Source: Bacilli bacterium (GTDB lineage Bacteria > Bacillota_I > Bacilli_A > RFN20 > CAG-826). From it: 24,022 bases of DNA. Position numbers and translations under genes: made by a program. Location: the NCBI GenBank assembly GCA_900767605.1, contig CAAFZT010000026.1, positions 1-24,022 of the forward strand. The letters are read 5' to 3'. Of this stretch, positions 6,881-13,959 are shown in pieces. The notes below the pieces were generated by a model, which was not told the DNA's origin, searched no databases, and worked only from the letters and a program-made list of their open reading frames with translations. Position 1 is the first letter of the stretch; each line of letters begins with the position of its first letter.

Positions 6881-7735
6881 CTATTCAATTTCTTCGTAAT
6901 AATACGAGGTATCAATGCCTTTCATAAACAGCTCTCTATTGTCAATGCCACTGGTTAAGGCGTTCCTTAGAACTGTTTTTATTTTTGCATCGGAATGAGG
7001 ACTTTGAATCATCGCATCAAAATAATCTTTTTTATCGATTTTGGACCAGTCGATGCATTTTCTTAATTCCTTAACAAAGATGAAGTCCAACCAAATTCTA
7101 GTGGCTCTGCCGTTTCCCTCCATAAAGGGGTGAGCGATATTCATCTCCACATATTTCTCTACGATTTCCTCAAAGGTGGATTGAGGCATTTGGTCAATTT
7201 GGGATAATGTCTGCGGTAAATAATCCCCATTGGCGAATATAAATCCGCCTTTCGAAATGGTTATTGTTCTTATTTTTCCCGCGAAATCATATAAGCCTTC
7301 AAATAGATAGCCGTGGATTTTTTGTAAGGCTATCGTTTTTCCTATTTCGTTATCCGCAATCAAATTAGTTTGATACAGGTCATACGCTTTTCTTTTGCTT
7401 TGTTCATCGATGGGGTCAAGAAGGCCGCTAATCCAATTCAAAATCTGCTTTTTGTATTTGGATGGAATAATGGTTAGTAGCAATCGGACTCCTCTTTCGT
7501 TGATGACGTCGGAAAGATATTTTTTGCCATCGTCCGCGTACAATTTCAGTTGTCCACAAAAGGGAGACAACTCTGGGTTTCTTGTTTTGACATTATTCCA
7601 ATATCTTCTTGGCGAGTTGGGTTCTACAAGAATATCGATAAAATCAACGGCGGAATACCACCACAAAGATTGTTCGTTGTCCCATACCGCCCTAACTTCT
7701 TTACCGTTAAAGTATCTAACTGAATGTTTCACCAT
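6881..7735 (-). CDS. Fic-domain protein with BRO-N-like N-terminus
   Basis: In this 284-aa protein residues ~1-100 resemble the BRO-N/antirepressor domain of phage and RhuM-like proteins (FNGKEVRAVWDNE, LSPFCGQLKLYADDGKKYLSDVI). Residues ~118-250 are a Fic domain with the complete active motif H202-PFMEGNGRATR-213. Fic enzymes with this motif usually transfer AMP to a hydroxyl side chain; the target here is unknown. The C-terminus contains S277-YYY-E281-E, close to the class III self-inhibitory motif [S/T]xxxE[G/N], so auto-inhibition is plausible. No ribosome binding site precedes the ATG. A palindrome upstream copies part of the coding sequence (see findings). No obvious separate antitoxin is adjacent. 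Confidence 0.88.
   Translation of the reverse strand: MVKHSVRYFNGKEVRAVWDNEQSLWWYSAVDFIDILVEPNSPRRYWNNVKTRNPELSPFCGQLKLYADDGKKYLSDVINERGVRLLLTIIPSKYKKQILNWISGLLDPIDEQSKRKAYDLYQTNLIADNEIGKTIALQKIHGYLFEGLYDFAGKIRTITISKGGFIFANGDYLPQTLSQIDQMPQSTFEEIVEKYVEMNIAHPFMEGNGRATRIWLDFIFVKELRKCIDWSKIDKKDYFDAMIQSPHSDAKIKTVLRNALTSGIDNRELFMKGIDTSYYYEEIE
7545..7575. repeat. Coding copy of the 28-bp palindromic repeat
   Basis: The sequence from TTCAGTTGTC to GACAACTC matches 27 of 28 positions (7545-7572) of the upstream copy at 7759-7786. Here it encodes the LSPFCGQLK stretch of the BRO-N-like domain. The inverted-repeat arms are slightly imperfect compared with the upstream copy. Confidence 0.7.
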
Positions 7736-7758
7736 ATAGATTTGATAACATAATTAAA

Positions 7759-7789
7759 TTCAGTTGTCCACAAAATGGAGACAACTGAA
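7759..7789. repeat. Upstream copy of the palindromic repeat, possible operator of the Fic gene
   Basis: Perfect 10-bp arms, TTCAGTTGTC and GACAACTGAA, flank an 11-nt centre, 24-54 nt before the Fic start. Read on the minus strand it can encode QLSPFCGQLNL, nearly the same as the gene product, so it is either a leftover of a duplicated BRO-N gene or a copy now serving as an operator. It lies between the tRNA terminator and the Fic ATG. Confidence 0.6.
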
Positions 7790-7817
7790 CTTGAAAAAAG
7801 CATCATCTAGGAAAAAT

Positions 7818-7850
7818 ACAAATAAAAACAGCGCCGAATTCTTCCGACGC
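7818..7850 (-). terminator. Terminator of the tRNA operon
   Basis: An 8-bp stem (7831-7838 with 7843-7850, two G-U pairs) with a 4-nt loop is followed on the minus strand by TGTTTTTATTTG. It lies 13 nt beyond the 3' end of the tRNA-Met gene. Confidence 0.7.
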
Positions 7851-7863
7851 CGTAATGTTTTGT

Positions 7864-7940
7864 TGGTGGCTGAGGGGGGACTCGAACCCTCGACATACCG
7901 GGTATGAGCCGGTTGCTCTAACCAACTGGGCTACTCAGCC
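7864..7940 (-). tRNA. tRNA-Met (anticodon CAU), elongator type
   Basis: A 77-nt cloverleaf including encoded CCA. The acceptor arms GGCTGAG/CTCAGCC pair perfectly, the T-arm has GTTCGAGTC, the D-arm GTTGGTTAGAG, and the anticodon loop CTCATAC. A paired first base (G1-C72) argues against initiator tRNA. A tRNA-Ile2 read through lysidine-modified CAU cannot be excluded by eye. It is separated from the tRNA-Ala gene by one nucleotide, and both share one promoter and terminator. Confidence 0.93.
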
Positions 7941-7941
7941 A

Positions 7942-8017
7942 TGGTGGAACTTATCGGGCTCGAACCGACGACCTCATGCTTGCAAAGCACGCGCTCTCCC
8001 AACTGAGCTAAAGTCCC
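7942..8017 (-). tRNA. tRNA-Ala (anticodon UGC)
   Basis: A 76-nt cloverleaf with encoded CCA. The acceptor arms are GGGACTT/AAGTTCC with one G-U pair, the D-arm is AGCTCAGTTGGGAGAGC, the anticodon loop TTTGCAA gives UGC, and the T-arm is GGTTCGAGCC. It is first in the two-tRNA operon. Confidence 0.95.
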
Positions 8018-8034
8018 AAGCCTTCTAAGCGATA

Positions 8035-8082
8035 CCGCTTAAGCGGCTTGGTTATTATAGACACAGGAAAAAAAGGAAACAA
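8035..8082 (-). promoter_or_regulatory. Promoter of the tRNA-Ala/tRNA-Met operon
   Basis: On the minus strand a perfect -10 TATAAT (8054-8059) has TTGTTT as -35 (8077-8082) with a 17-nt spacer. The leader before tRNA-Ala contains a perfect 12-bp palindrome CCGCTTAAGCGG (8035-8046), probably part of the precursor 5' leader. Confidence 0.65.
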
Positions 8083-8145
8083 CAACCAAATTGAACTTTT
8101 TCGGCCCGATTGCAAAATTATCGAGTACTTCTTTCGAATAACCCC

Positions 8146-8151
8146 TATAAT
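8146..8151 (+). promoter_or_regulatory. -10 element of the MgtC-family gene
   Basis: A perfect TATAAT lies 21 nt before the chosen ATG, inside the longer open frame. Its place there argues that translation starts at the inner ATG. No good -35 is seen at the standard distance. Confidence 0.4.
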
Positions 8152-8172
8152 GAAGTCAGGAGATTGCAGAAA

Positions 8173-8946
8173 ATGGATCAATCTATCATTTCTTTGGCCT
8201 ACAAATACAACGGATGGGGAATCGCTTTATATATCCTCATTGTCACCTTGGTATCGGGGGTATTATCCGCGATCATCGGGGTGGAACGCGAAATCAAGGG
8301 GCAAGCCGCAGGATTACGGACCCACGTCCTTCTTTCCATTGGCTGCACTTTGATCATGACCATCTCCATCTTTGGGATTGGATTTGCTTCTGGCCAAATC
8401 GATTTTTCCCAAGGGTATATCGATGCTTCCAAGCTATCCTATGACACTTCCCGTATTGGGGCGGGCATCACCGCCGGAATCGGCTTCGTCTGCGCCGGCA
8501 CGATCATCCGCACGGGCTTATCGGTTCGTGGATTAACGACAGCCGCCACTTTATGGGTATCCGCAGGAATTGGAATGGCCTGTGGTTCGGGACTGGTTTT
8601 AGAAGCAATCATCGTCGCGGCGGTCACGATGATTCTATTAAATGGGCTTCTTCATATTGAAAAAGCGATTGGAAGACGAAGCCCTCAGATTAAATTGACC
8701 GTGGCCAAAAACACGGTGGTTATCAAGGCGATCCGCATGGAAGCGGAGGCCAATGGCCTTATCATTAAAAACGTCGTAACCCATCAAACGACCCTGAAAA
8801 ACGGGGAGGATGCCATGGTCGTCACCGTATTGTTTGCCCTTCAATCCTCGCAACCGGTCCTCGAAGAATTATGCGAATCTTTATCCAATCGAGATGGGGT
8901 TCTCTCCGTGGAACGGGTCCATTTTAAAAATCCGATCGGCGAATAG
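8173..8946 (+). CDS. MgtC/SapB family membrane protein
   Basis: The inner start MDQSII is chosen because AGGAG lies 10 nt before it and a TATAAT lies upstream; the frame is open for 21 more codons but without a ribosome binding site. The 257-aa product has the MgtC hallmarks: GVEREIKGQAAGLRTHVLLSIG near residue 38 and a GLTTAATLWVSAGIGMACGSG stretch, with about 5 transmembrane helices. A cytoplasmic ACT-like C-terminal domain covers the last ~85 residues. MgtC proteins are linked to Mg2+ limitation and F-ATPase control in some pathogens, while SapB-like members are of unclear role; the precise function here is not known. It stands alone between the tRNA operon and a convergent transporter gene. 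Confidence 0.88.
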   Translation: MDQSIISLAYKYNGWGIALYILIVTLVSGVLSAIIGVEREIKGQAAGLRTHVLLSIGCTLIMTISIFGIGFASGQIDFSQGYIDASKLSYDTSRIGAGITAGIGFVCAGTIIRTGLSVRGLTTAATLWVSAGIGMACGSGLVLEAIIVAAVTMILLNGLLHIEKAIGRRSPQIKLTVAKNTVVIKAIRMEAEANGLIIKNVVTHQTTLKNGEDAMVVTVLFALQSSQPVLEELCESLSNRDGVLSVERVHFKNPIGE

Positions 8947-8964
8947 TTCTTCTTTCATGCTCTT

Positions 8965-8991
8965 ATCCTCCTTTTCAGGGGGATTTTTTTT
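8965..8991 (+). terminator. Terminator of the MgtC-family gene
   Basis: A 7-bp stem (ATCCTCC with GGGGGAT, one U-G pair, 6-nt loop) is followed by eight T. Its 3' part overlaps the last bases of the convergent AEC transporter gene. Confidence 0.7.
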
Positions 8992-10057
8992 AGGCGAATA
9001 AGGGCCAAGTAACCGCGAATTTAATCAAAACAAAGAACAAGGGAATCGATAGGACGCTTAATAAAGTGGATAGGAGGATGGAGTCGCTAGCCACATAAGC
9101 TTCGCGGTTATAGTCGTTGCAATAAGCAACCACGACCGCGCTGGTTGGGGCGTCCATCCCGATGACAATCGCGGCAAGGCTATATTCATTAAAGTAGATC
9201 CAACCAAATGCTTGGATCGCGCAGCAAATGCCAAAGGTCAATAAAGGCAAAGCGAACATGCGAAGCAAAGCAATGAGCCAGGAGGTCTTGTTTTTTAAGG
9301 CAGAAAGGAAATCCGCATCCCCTAAACTGACTCCGATGAGAATCATGCATAACGGGGTGGCCAATGCATCGCCAAAAGCAAAGACGTGATAAAGGGCGGG
9401 AAGCGTCTTATCGATGCGAAGGAACCCATAGGATACTCCACCGACATCCACTTGCCAAACCACGTTTTGGAGCAACCATACAAGTAACCCTGCTCCCATC
9501 GCGATCATGATGGGGTTCACAAAGATGGATTTCAATACGCGGCCCACATTCCCTTTTTGGAGTTTGGTTCCCGAAATGCAAAGGAAGCAAAAGATATAAA
9601 CAATAAGACGGAAGGATAAAGTCATTAAGGAAGCAGGAATCATCACTTCTCCTAAGTGTTCCCCCGCGTAGACGGCTTTTAAAACAGGAATCGCGAAGAA
9701 GGTCAATTGGCCTACAGAAGATAGAATTGCATAAATCACGCGCTTATCCGCGTCTTTTTTTAAGAAGAATAAAAGGCTAAATGCAATAAAGAGGATGTAA
9801 AGGATAAGGGATAAAACAAGGAGCAAGGCGTTAGAAGCTAAGCTTTCAGGGTTAAAATCACTCATGAAAGCGCAGAAGGCCATGCAAGGAATCGCGACTT
9901 TCATGACTAAGACGTTGAGGACTTCTTTCGCCCCGTCTTTAAATAAACCGACGCGACGGAAAATAAATCCTATCAGCAAAAAAGCAATCGACGCTAGAAT
10001 CGCCCCAATGAAGTTTTGGTCCGTAAAAATATCCGCAATAATATCCATAACGGCCAC
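8990..10057 (-). CDS. AEC-family (auxin efflux carrier-like) transporter
   Basis: This 355-aa, very hydrophobic protein has about ten transmembrane helices in two halves. The PF03547-like pattern includes the N-terminal RRVGLF, VNPIMIAMGAGLL in the middle, and a C-terminal MDAPTSAVVVAY segment. Bacterial members carry organic acids such as malate or malonate; the substrate cannot be read from sequence. The start is uncertain: GTG at 10057 or ATG at 10048, neither with a clear ribosome binding site. TATACT at 10059-10064 could be a -10 that gives a very short leader to the ATG. It is convergent with the MgtC-family gene and not in an operon. Confidence 0.85.
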   Translation of the reverse strand: MAVMDIIADIFTDQNFIGAILASIAFLLIGFIFRRVGLFKDGAKEVLNVLVMKVAIPCMAFCAFMSDFNPESLASNALLLVLSLILYILFIAFSLLFFLKKDADKRVIYAILSSVGQLTFFAIPVLKAVYAGEHLGEVMIPASLMTLSFRLIVYIFCFLCISGTKLQKGNVGRVLKSIFVNPIMIAMGAGLLVWLLQNVVWQVDVGGVSYGFLRIDKTLPALYHVFAFGDALATPLCMILIGVSLGDADFLSALKNKTSWLIALLRMFALPLLTFGICCAIQAFGWIYFNEYSLAAIVIGMDAPTSAVVVAYCNDYNREAYVASDSILLSTLLSVLSIPLFFVLIKFAVTWPLFA

Positions 10058-10070
10058 GAGTATACGCGCC

Positions 10071-10229
10071 TTAGAAAGACTTGACGCCTGAATGCGCTTT
10101 CAAGATTTCTTTTAAGGGCAAGATGACGTAATCCGACAGTAGAAAAGGCTGGATTCATTCTTCTACGCGTTGGATATATCGCCTCCTTCCCGTTGTTAAA
10201 TAATTGCCTTCCAAGGGAGAAAGTTTCAT
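10071..10229 (-). pseudogene. Possible remnant ORF with in-frame UGA
   Basis: From ATG (10227-10229) the minus strand reads 52 codons to a TAA, interrupted by a single TGA at 10155-10157. The halves are MKLSPLEGNYLTTGRRRYIQ... and ...DYVILPLKEILKAHSGVKSF. The second half has a protein-like hydrophobic/charged pattern faintly like the start of an S4 RNA-binding domain, but the match is too short to name. It has no ribosome binding site. Other frames are also partly open, so this may be chance. The rest of the gap to 10277 shows no recognised RNA or promoter. Confidence 0.2.
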
Positions 10230-10277
10230 GTTCAGCGGGATTTAGACCCCTTAGAGATATATACGAAGATAATGGGA

Positions 10278-10832
10278 TTAGGCTAAAGCGGGATCCACGA
10301 TGACACTTGCATCCGCATAAGCGCCTACCATGGATTCTTTGATCTCCTCGCAGGTGACAAAGAAGGTGGTTTTATTCCAATCCACGGTGTCAAAACTACC
10401 ATAAAACGCGATAGAAGGCGCCACTTCTTTAGGCATCTTGAAAATCGCGGTCCCAAGGTTATCGCAGCCCTTGAAGACGTTATAGCCGAAGATTGCTACC
10501 GAACTAGGAAATTCGATTTTCTTCGTTTTCCTCGCATTTTTAAAGGCATTGCTTTTGACGGCAACGACATCTCGTTTCGTTCCGTTATCTTCAAAGCTGT
10601 CCTCCACGACGATTTCTTCCGGAGCCACTCCTTGATAACCTTTCACTAAGCCGTATGGTGTTTTATCCGAATCAAGGCCCGTCAACGTTTCATAGGAATA
10701 GATCAGTTGGAATTCTTCCCCTTTCCATTCGGAGATTTTATCTTTTAAGACGCGGTCATAAAGGAAATATCCTCCGACCCCTAGCCCCGCGATGATGACT
10801 AACGTCCCCATGAATTTCAGGAATTTAAACAT
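10278..10832 (-). CDS. Membrane-anchored protein with LRR_5 (BspA-like) repeats
   Basis: The start MFKFLKFMG is chosen because AAGGGGG lies 6 nt before it; 71 upstream codons without such a site are excluded, and they would overlap the divergent Fic promoter. The 184-aa product has one N-terminal transmembrane anchor (residues ~8-27, LVIIAGLGVGGYFLY). The outside domain has the BspA-like leucine-rich pattern (VKSNAFKNARKTKKIEFPSS, then YNVFKGCDNL). Such domains mediate surface or protein contacts; the partner is unknown. It has only about two repeats, few for the family. It is divergent from the class II Fic gene and probably independent of it. Confidence 0.75.
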   Translation of the reverse strand: MFKFLKFMGTLVIIAGLGVGGYFLYDRVLKDKISEWKGEEFQLIYSYETLTGLDSDKTPYGLVKGYQGVAPEEIVVEDSFEDNGTKRDVVAVKSNAFKNARKTKKIEFPSSVAIFGYNVFKGCDNLGTAIFKMPKEVAPSIAFYGSFDTVDWNKTTFFVTCEEIKESMVGAYADASVIVDPALA

Positions 10833-10952
10833 ACACGTCCCCCTTCTTTTTAAGTTTTGTACTTGTATTTTTAAGGATGGAAGAATTCCTGACAAGAGAT
10901 TTTTTAGAGCCGATTCCCCTTTGAATTTATAATTCAAGACCAGTAGGTTCAA

Positions 10953-11003
10953 TCCCGTAATGGATTTCTTTTCCCGTAAAATTGTGTATAATTTACGGGA
11001 AAA
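10953..11003. promoter_or_regulatory. Fic promoter covered by a 12-bp inverted repeat
   Basis: TTTTCCCGTAAA (10969-10980) and its exact complement (10992-11003) flank 11 nt. The plus-strand -10 TATAAT (10987-10992) lies between and at the edge of the arms. A third half-site, TCCCGTAA, is at 10953-10960. The palindrome ends 8 nt before the ATG at 11012. The arrangement is typical of autorepression, here probably by the winged-helix C-terminus of the Fic protein itself. Confidence 0.65.
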
Positions 11004-11011
11004 GAGACTAC

Positions 11012-12067
11012 ATGATGAGAAAGTTCGATTATTCCAAACTGGCAAACACCTCCTATAACGTTAGGATCATCAACCTTTTAACGAGAATCCACGAAGCGAA
11101 GGGGCGGCAGGAGCAATATCTTTCTCAAAAGCCTGAAGAACTCCAATGTTTGGTGGAAATCGCCAAAGTCCAAAGTGTCGAATCCAGCAATGCAATCGAA
11201 GGCATTCGCACGAGTTCCACGCGAATCGGACAACTAGTCAGAGAGAAAACAACTCCAAAAAATCGGGACGAAGAAGAAATTGCTGGATATCGGGACGCCT
11301 TGAACCTCATTCACGAAAGTTTTGACGTCATCCCTTTAAAGGTAAATTATATTCTTCAACTTCACCGCATCCTTTTTAGTCATGTTAGGAACGCGAGCCA
11401 CGCGGGTAAATTCAAAACCGTGGAGAATTTCATTCAAGGAACAAACATTTCCGGGAAATCCTTTGTTATCTTTAAACCTTTAGAACCCTATGAAACGCCT
11501 TTAGCGATGGAAAATCTATGTGAGGCCTATAACCAAGCCGTCGAAGAGGGCAAGCTGGACCCCCTGCTCCTTATTCCCGTTTTCATTCACGATTTCCTTT
11601 GTATTCATCCTTTTCTTGATGGCAATGGAAGAATGAGTCGGCTTCTAACGACTTTGCTTTTATATCGCAGCGGTTATTTCGTGGGGAAATACATTTCTCT
11701 CGAAGCCAAAATCAACGCGATCAAGGACCTTTATTACGATGCCTTGCAAGAAAGCCAAGAAGGGTGGCACGAAGGGAAAGACGATCCAACCCCTTTCATC
11801 CAATTTAGTCTTTCCATCCTTGATATGGCCTATATGGACTTTGAAAAAAGGCGCAAACTCGTTTCCGGAAGGGGGAGTGCCATAAACAAGGTTCTTGCCG
11901 TCATCCATGAGAAAATGGGACGAATCCGAAAAAAAGACCTCGAAGAACTTTGTCCTTCCCTTTCTTCTAGTAGCATCGAAAAAGCCTTGCAGGCCTTGGT
12001 AGCCAAGGGCGTGCTGGCGAAACACGGAGCCGGGCGAAGCACCTATTATCTAAAAAAGGAAGAATAA
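11012..12067 (+). CDS. Class II Fic protein with C-terminal winged helix
   Basis: The start is placed at the ATG-ATG pair downstream of the TATAAT box; an earlier TTG overlaps the promoter. The 351-aa product has the N-terminal self-inhibitory motif S59-NAI-E63-G64 (class II, SxxxEG) and the Fic active motif H199-PFLDGNGRMSR-210. A C-terminal winged helix-turn-helix (about 290-351, ending GRSTYYLKK) completes it. Enzymes of this design AMPylate proteins, often themselves, and are held inactive by Glu63 displacing ATP gamma-phosphate. The helix-turn-helix suggests DNA binding, fitting the palindrome on its promoter. It is a single gene, closed by a bidirectional terminator against the ABC pair. 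Confidence 0.9.
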   Translation: MMRKFDYSKLANTSYNVRIINLLTRIHEAKGRQEQYLSQKPEELQCLVEIAKVQSVESSNAIEGIRTSSTRIGQLVREKTTPKNRDEEEIAGYRDALNLIHESFDVIPLKVNYILQLHRILFSHVRNASHAGKFKTVENFIQGTNISGKSFVIFKPLEPYETPLAMENLCEAYNQAVEEGKLDPLLLIPVFIHDFLCIHPFLDGNGRMSRLLTTLLLYRSGYFVGKYISLEAKINAIKDLYYDALQESQEGWHEGKDDPTPFIQFSLSILDMAYMDFEKRRKLVSGRGSAINKVLAVIHEKMGRIRKKDLEELCPSLSSSSIEKALQALVAKGVLAKHGAGRSTYYLKKEE

Positions 12068-12081
12068 TTCCTAATAAAAGA

Positions 12082-12128
12082 GCGTAGCCCTCTCACCAAA
12101 CTTAAGGTTTAAGGCTACGCTTTTATTT
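12082..12128. terminator. Bidirectional terminator between the Fic and ABC genes
   Basis: An 8-bp perfect stem GCGTAGCC/GGCTACGC with a 23-nt loop is flanked by AAAAGA on the left and TTTTATTT on the right. It serves the convergent Fic (plus) and ABC exporter (minus) transcripts. Confidence 0.75.
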
Positions 12129-13959
12129 ATTCGAAGCTTTCCCCTTCCAGGGCAAACTGGGAATTATAGAGCCCTGCGTAGAATCCATTTTGCTTCAAAA
12201 GGGATTCATGGGTTCCTTGTTCGACGATGTTGCCATCTCTCATCACCAAGATTAAATCCGCGTTTTTAATCGTGGAGAGGCGGTGGGCGATGACAAAGCT
12301 CGTTCTTCCGCTGGTTAAGCGGTCCATCGCTTCCTGAATTTTTTCTTCCGTTCGGGTATCGACGTTGGAAGTCGCCTCATCGAGGATCAATAATGGGGCC
12401 TTCCTTACCATCGCGCGGGCAATGGTGATGAGCTGTTTCTGCCCCGCGGATACTTGGCTATTTTCTCCAAATTCCGTGTCTAGCTTATGGGGCAAAGAAC
12501 GGGTGAAATGGACCAAGTGGGCGTCTTTAATCGCCGCGTAGCAATCTTCATCGCTCACGTTAGGCGTGTTATAGACGAGGTTCTCGCGATACGTGCCTCC
12601 GAATACCCAGGTATCCTGGAGAACCATGCCGAAGATATCATGGATTTCTTCCCGTGACATCTTCTTCGTATCGACTCCATCAATATAGATATGTCCGCCT
12701 TGGATTTCGTAGAAACGTTCTAGCAAATTGACCATCGTGGTTTTGCCCGCACCCGTAGGACCAACAATAGCAACCTTCATCCCCGGGGTGACTTTGGCCG
12801 AGAAATCATGGATGATCTCGCGGCTTGGGTCATAAGAGAAGCGAACATGGTCGAATACCACTTCTCCTTGAATCTTATTTAAACCCGTCTTGGGGTCATA
12901 AAGGTAACGGGGCTTGCCGGTTTCCTCTTCGAGTTCTTGCTCTCCGATGAAGCGGGCCACGCGGCCAAAGGCTGCCCCAATCGTTTGAAGGCTGTTGAGG
13001 GCCTGGCCAATCGAAGTGAAGGGTTGCTGGAACAAACGGATATAGACAAGGAAAGCGGTGATGACGGCCATATCGATACCGAATTTGCCGTTGATGGCAA
13101 AATATCCACCAAGAAGCAATACGGCCGCATAGGTCAAATTCGAAATCAGTGAGGTGGTCGGCATCATAAGTCCACCCATATCCTGGGCCTTGAACATGAT
13201 GAAGCCAAGGGTTCGGTTCTCCTTGTCGAAGATGGCTTTTCTACGTCCTTCCGCGTTGAAGAGCTTAATGACGTTTTGTCCGCCGTAATCTTCTTCCACG
13301 ATGCCGTTGACATCGCCGATTTTATTCGCTCTAGCGTAGAATGCCGGCTGGGCAAGCTTCATTTCAAAGACCATGAATAAAACAAGCAAGGGAATCGAGC
13401 AAATCGTGATTAACGACATAATCCAGCTGGTCGTGAACATGGCAATCACGGATCCAACTAGCAAGAAGAGGGAACTAAAGATCGAAGATAAGGCCGAGTC
13501 CAAGTTTTGGGTGACCGAGTCCACGTCGTTAGTTACACGGGACATGATGTCACCGGTTTGATGGGAATCAAAATAGGAAAGAGGGATTGTGTTGATCTTC
13601 CGTTCAATCTCTTGGCGGAGGGCGTTGCCGTAATGCTGAACGCCGGTGGCAATCAAGAAGCCCGAGATATAGGTAAGAAGAGCGAAGACGCAGTAATAGA
13701 TGCCAAGAACTAGGACGTAATTTAGAACCTTGTCCATATCGATGAGGGCGGGGGTTAAGGCCGACATCATCAAATAATTGGAGAGTTCTCCTAATTGATT
13801 GGGGCTTAAAACCTCGAAGACGGTGGCAACCAATAAGCAGAGTGCGGCAACGATAAATAACGGCCAGTACTTCTTGGTATCCTTGGCCAGTCGCTTCAAG
13901 GACGCCGGATCGATTTTTTCACGGGGTTGAGCCCGATGGATGCTATTATGTGCGCTCAT
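12127..13959 (-). CDS. ABC exporter half-transporter, subunit with consensus Walker B
   Basis: The 610-aa protein has a six-helix membrane domain (residues ~30-330) fused to an ATPase domain. Walker A GPTGAGKTT is near 398-406, signature VSAGQKQL near 502 and Walker B LLILDEATSNVD near 519-530. The signature is altered (VSAGQ instead of LSGGQ), while the catalytic glutamate is present. This is the expected partner of the upstream subunit, whose Walker B is degenerate. The start ATG overlaps the upstream stop by 4 nt (ATGA), so translation is coupled. Such heterodimers (BmrCD, LmrCD, TM287/288 type) export drugs, lipids or peptides; the substrate is not inferable. Confidence 0.92.
   Translation of the reverse strand: MSAHNSIHRAQPREKIDPASLKRLAKDTKKYWPLFIVAALCLLVATVFEVLSPNQLGELSNYLMMSALTPALIDMDKVLNYVLVLGIYYCVFALLTYISGFLIATGVQHYGNALRQEIERKINTIPLSYFDSHQTGDIMSRVTNDVDSVTQNLDSALSSIFSSLFLLVGSVIAMFTTSWIMSLITICSIPLLVLFMVFEMKLAQPAFYARANKIGDVNGIVEEDYGGQNVIKLFNAEGRRKAIFDKENRTLGFIMFKAQDMGGLMMPTTSLISNLTYAAVLLLGGYFAINGKFGIDMAVITAFLVYIRLFQQPFTSIGQALNSLQTIGAAFGRVARFIGEQELEEETGKPRYLYDPKTGLNKIQGEVVFDHVRFSYDPSREIIHDFSAKVTPGMKVAIVGPTGAGKTTMVNLLERFYEIQGGHIYIDGVDTKKMSREEIHDIFGMVLQDTWVFGGTYRENLVYNTPNVSDEDCYAAIKDAHLVHFTRSLPHKLDTEFGENSQVSAGQKQLITIARAMVRKAPLLILDEATSNVDTRTEEKIQEAMDRLTSGRTSFVIAHRLSTIKNADLILVMRDGNIVEQGTHESLLKQNGFYAGLYNSQFALEGESFE

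Noticed and set aside
7864..7940. Duplicated tRNA 3' end marking an integration site
   Set aside because: I looked for a second copy of the tRNA-Met end in the island and saw none within the window.
10071..10229. UGA read as tryptophan (Mollicutes code)
   Set aside because: Several firm genes in the window end in UGA (hpt, the upstream ABC subunit) and use UGG for Trp, so the code is standard.
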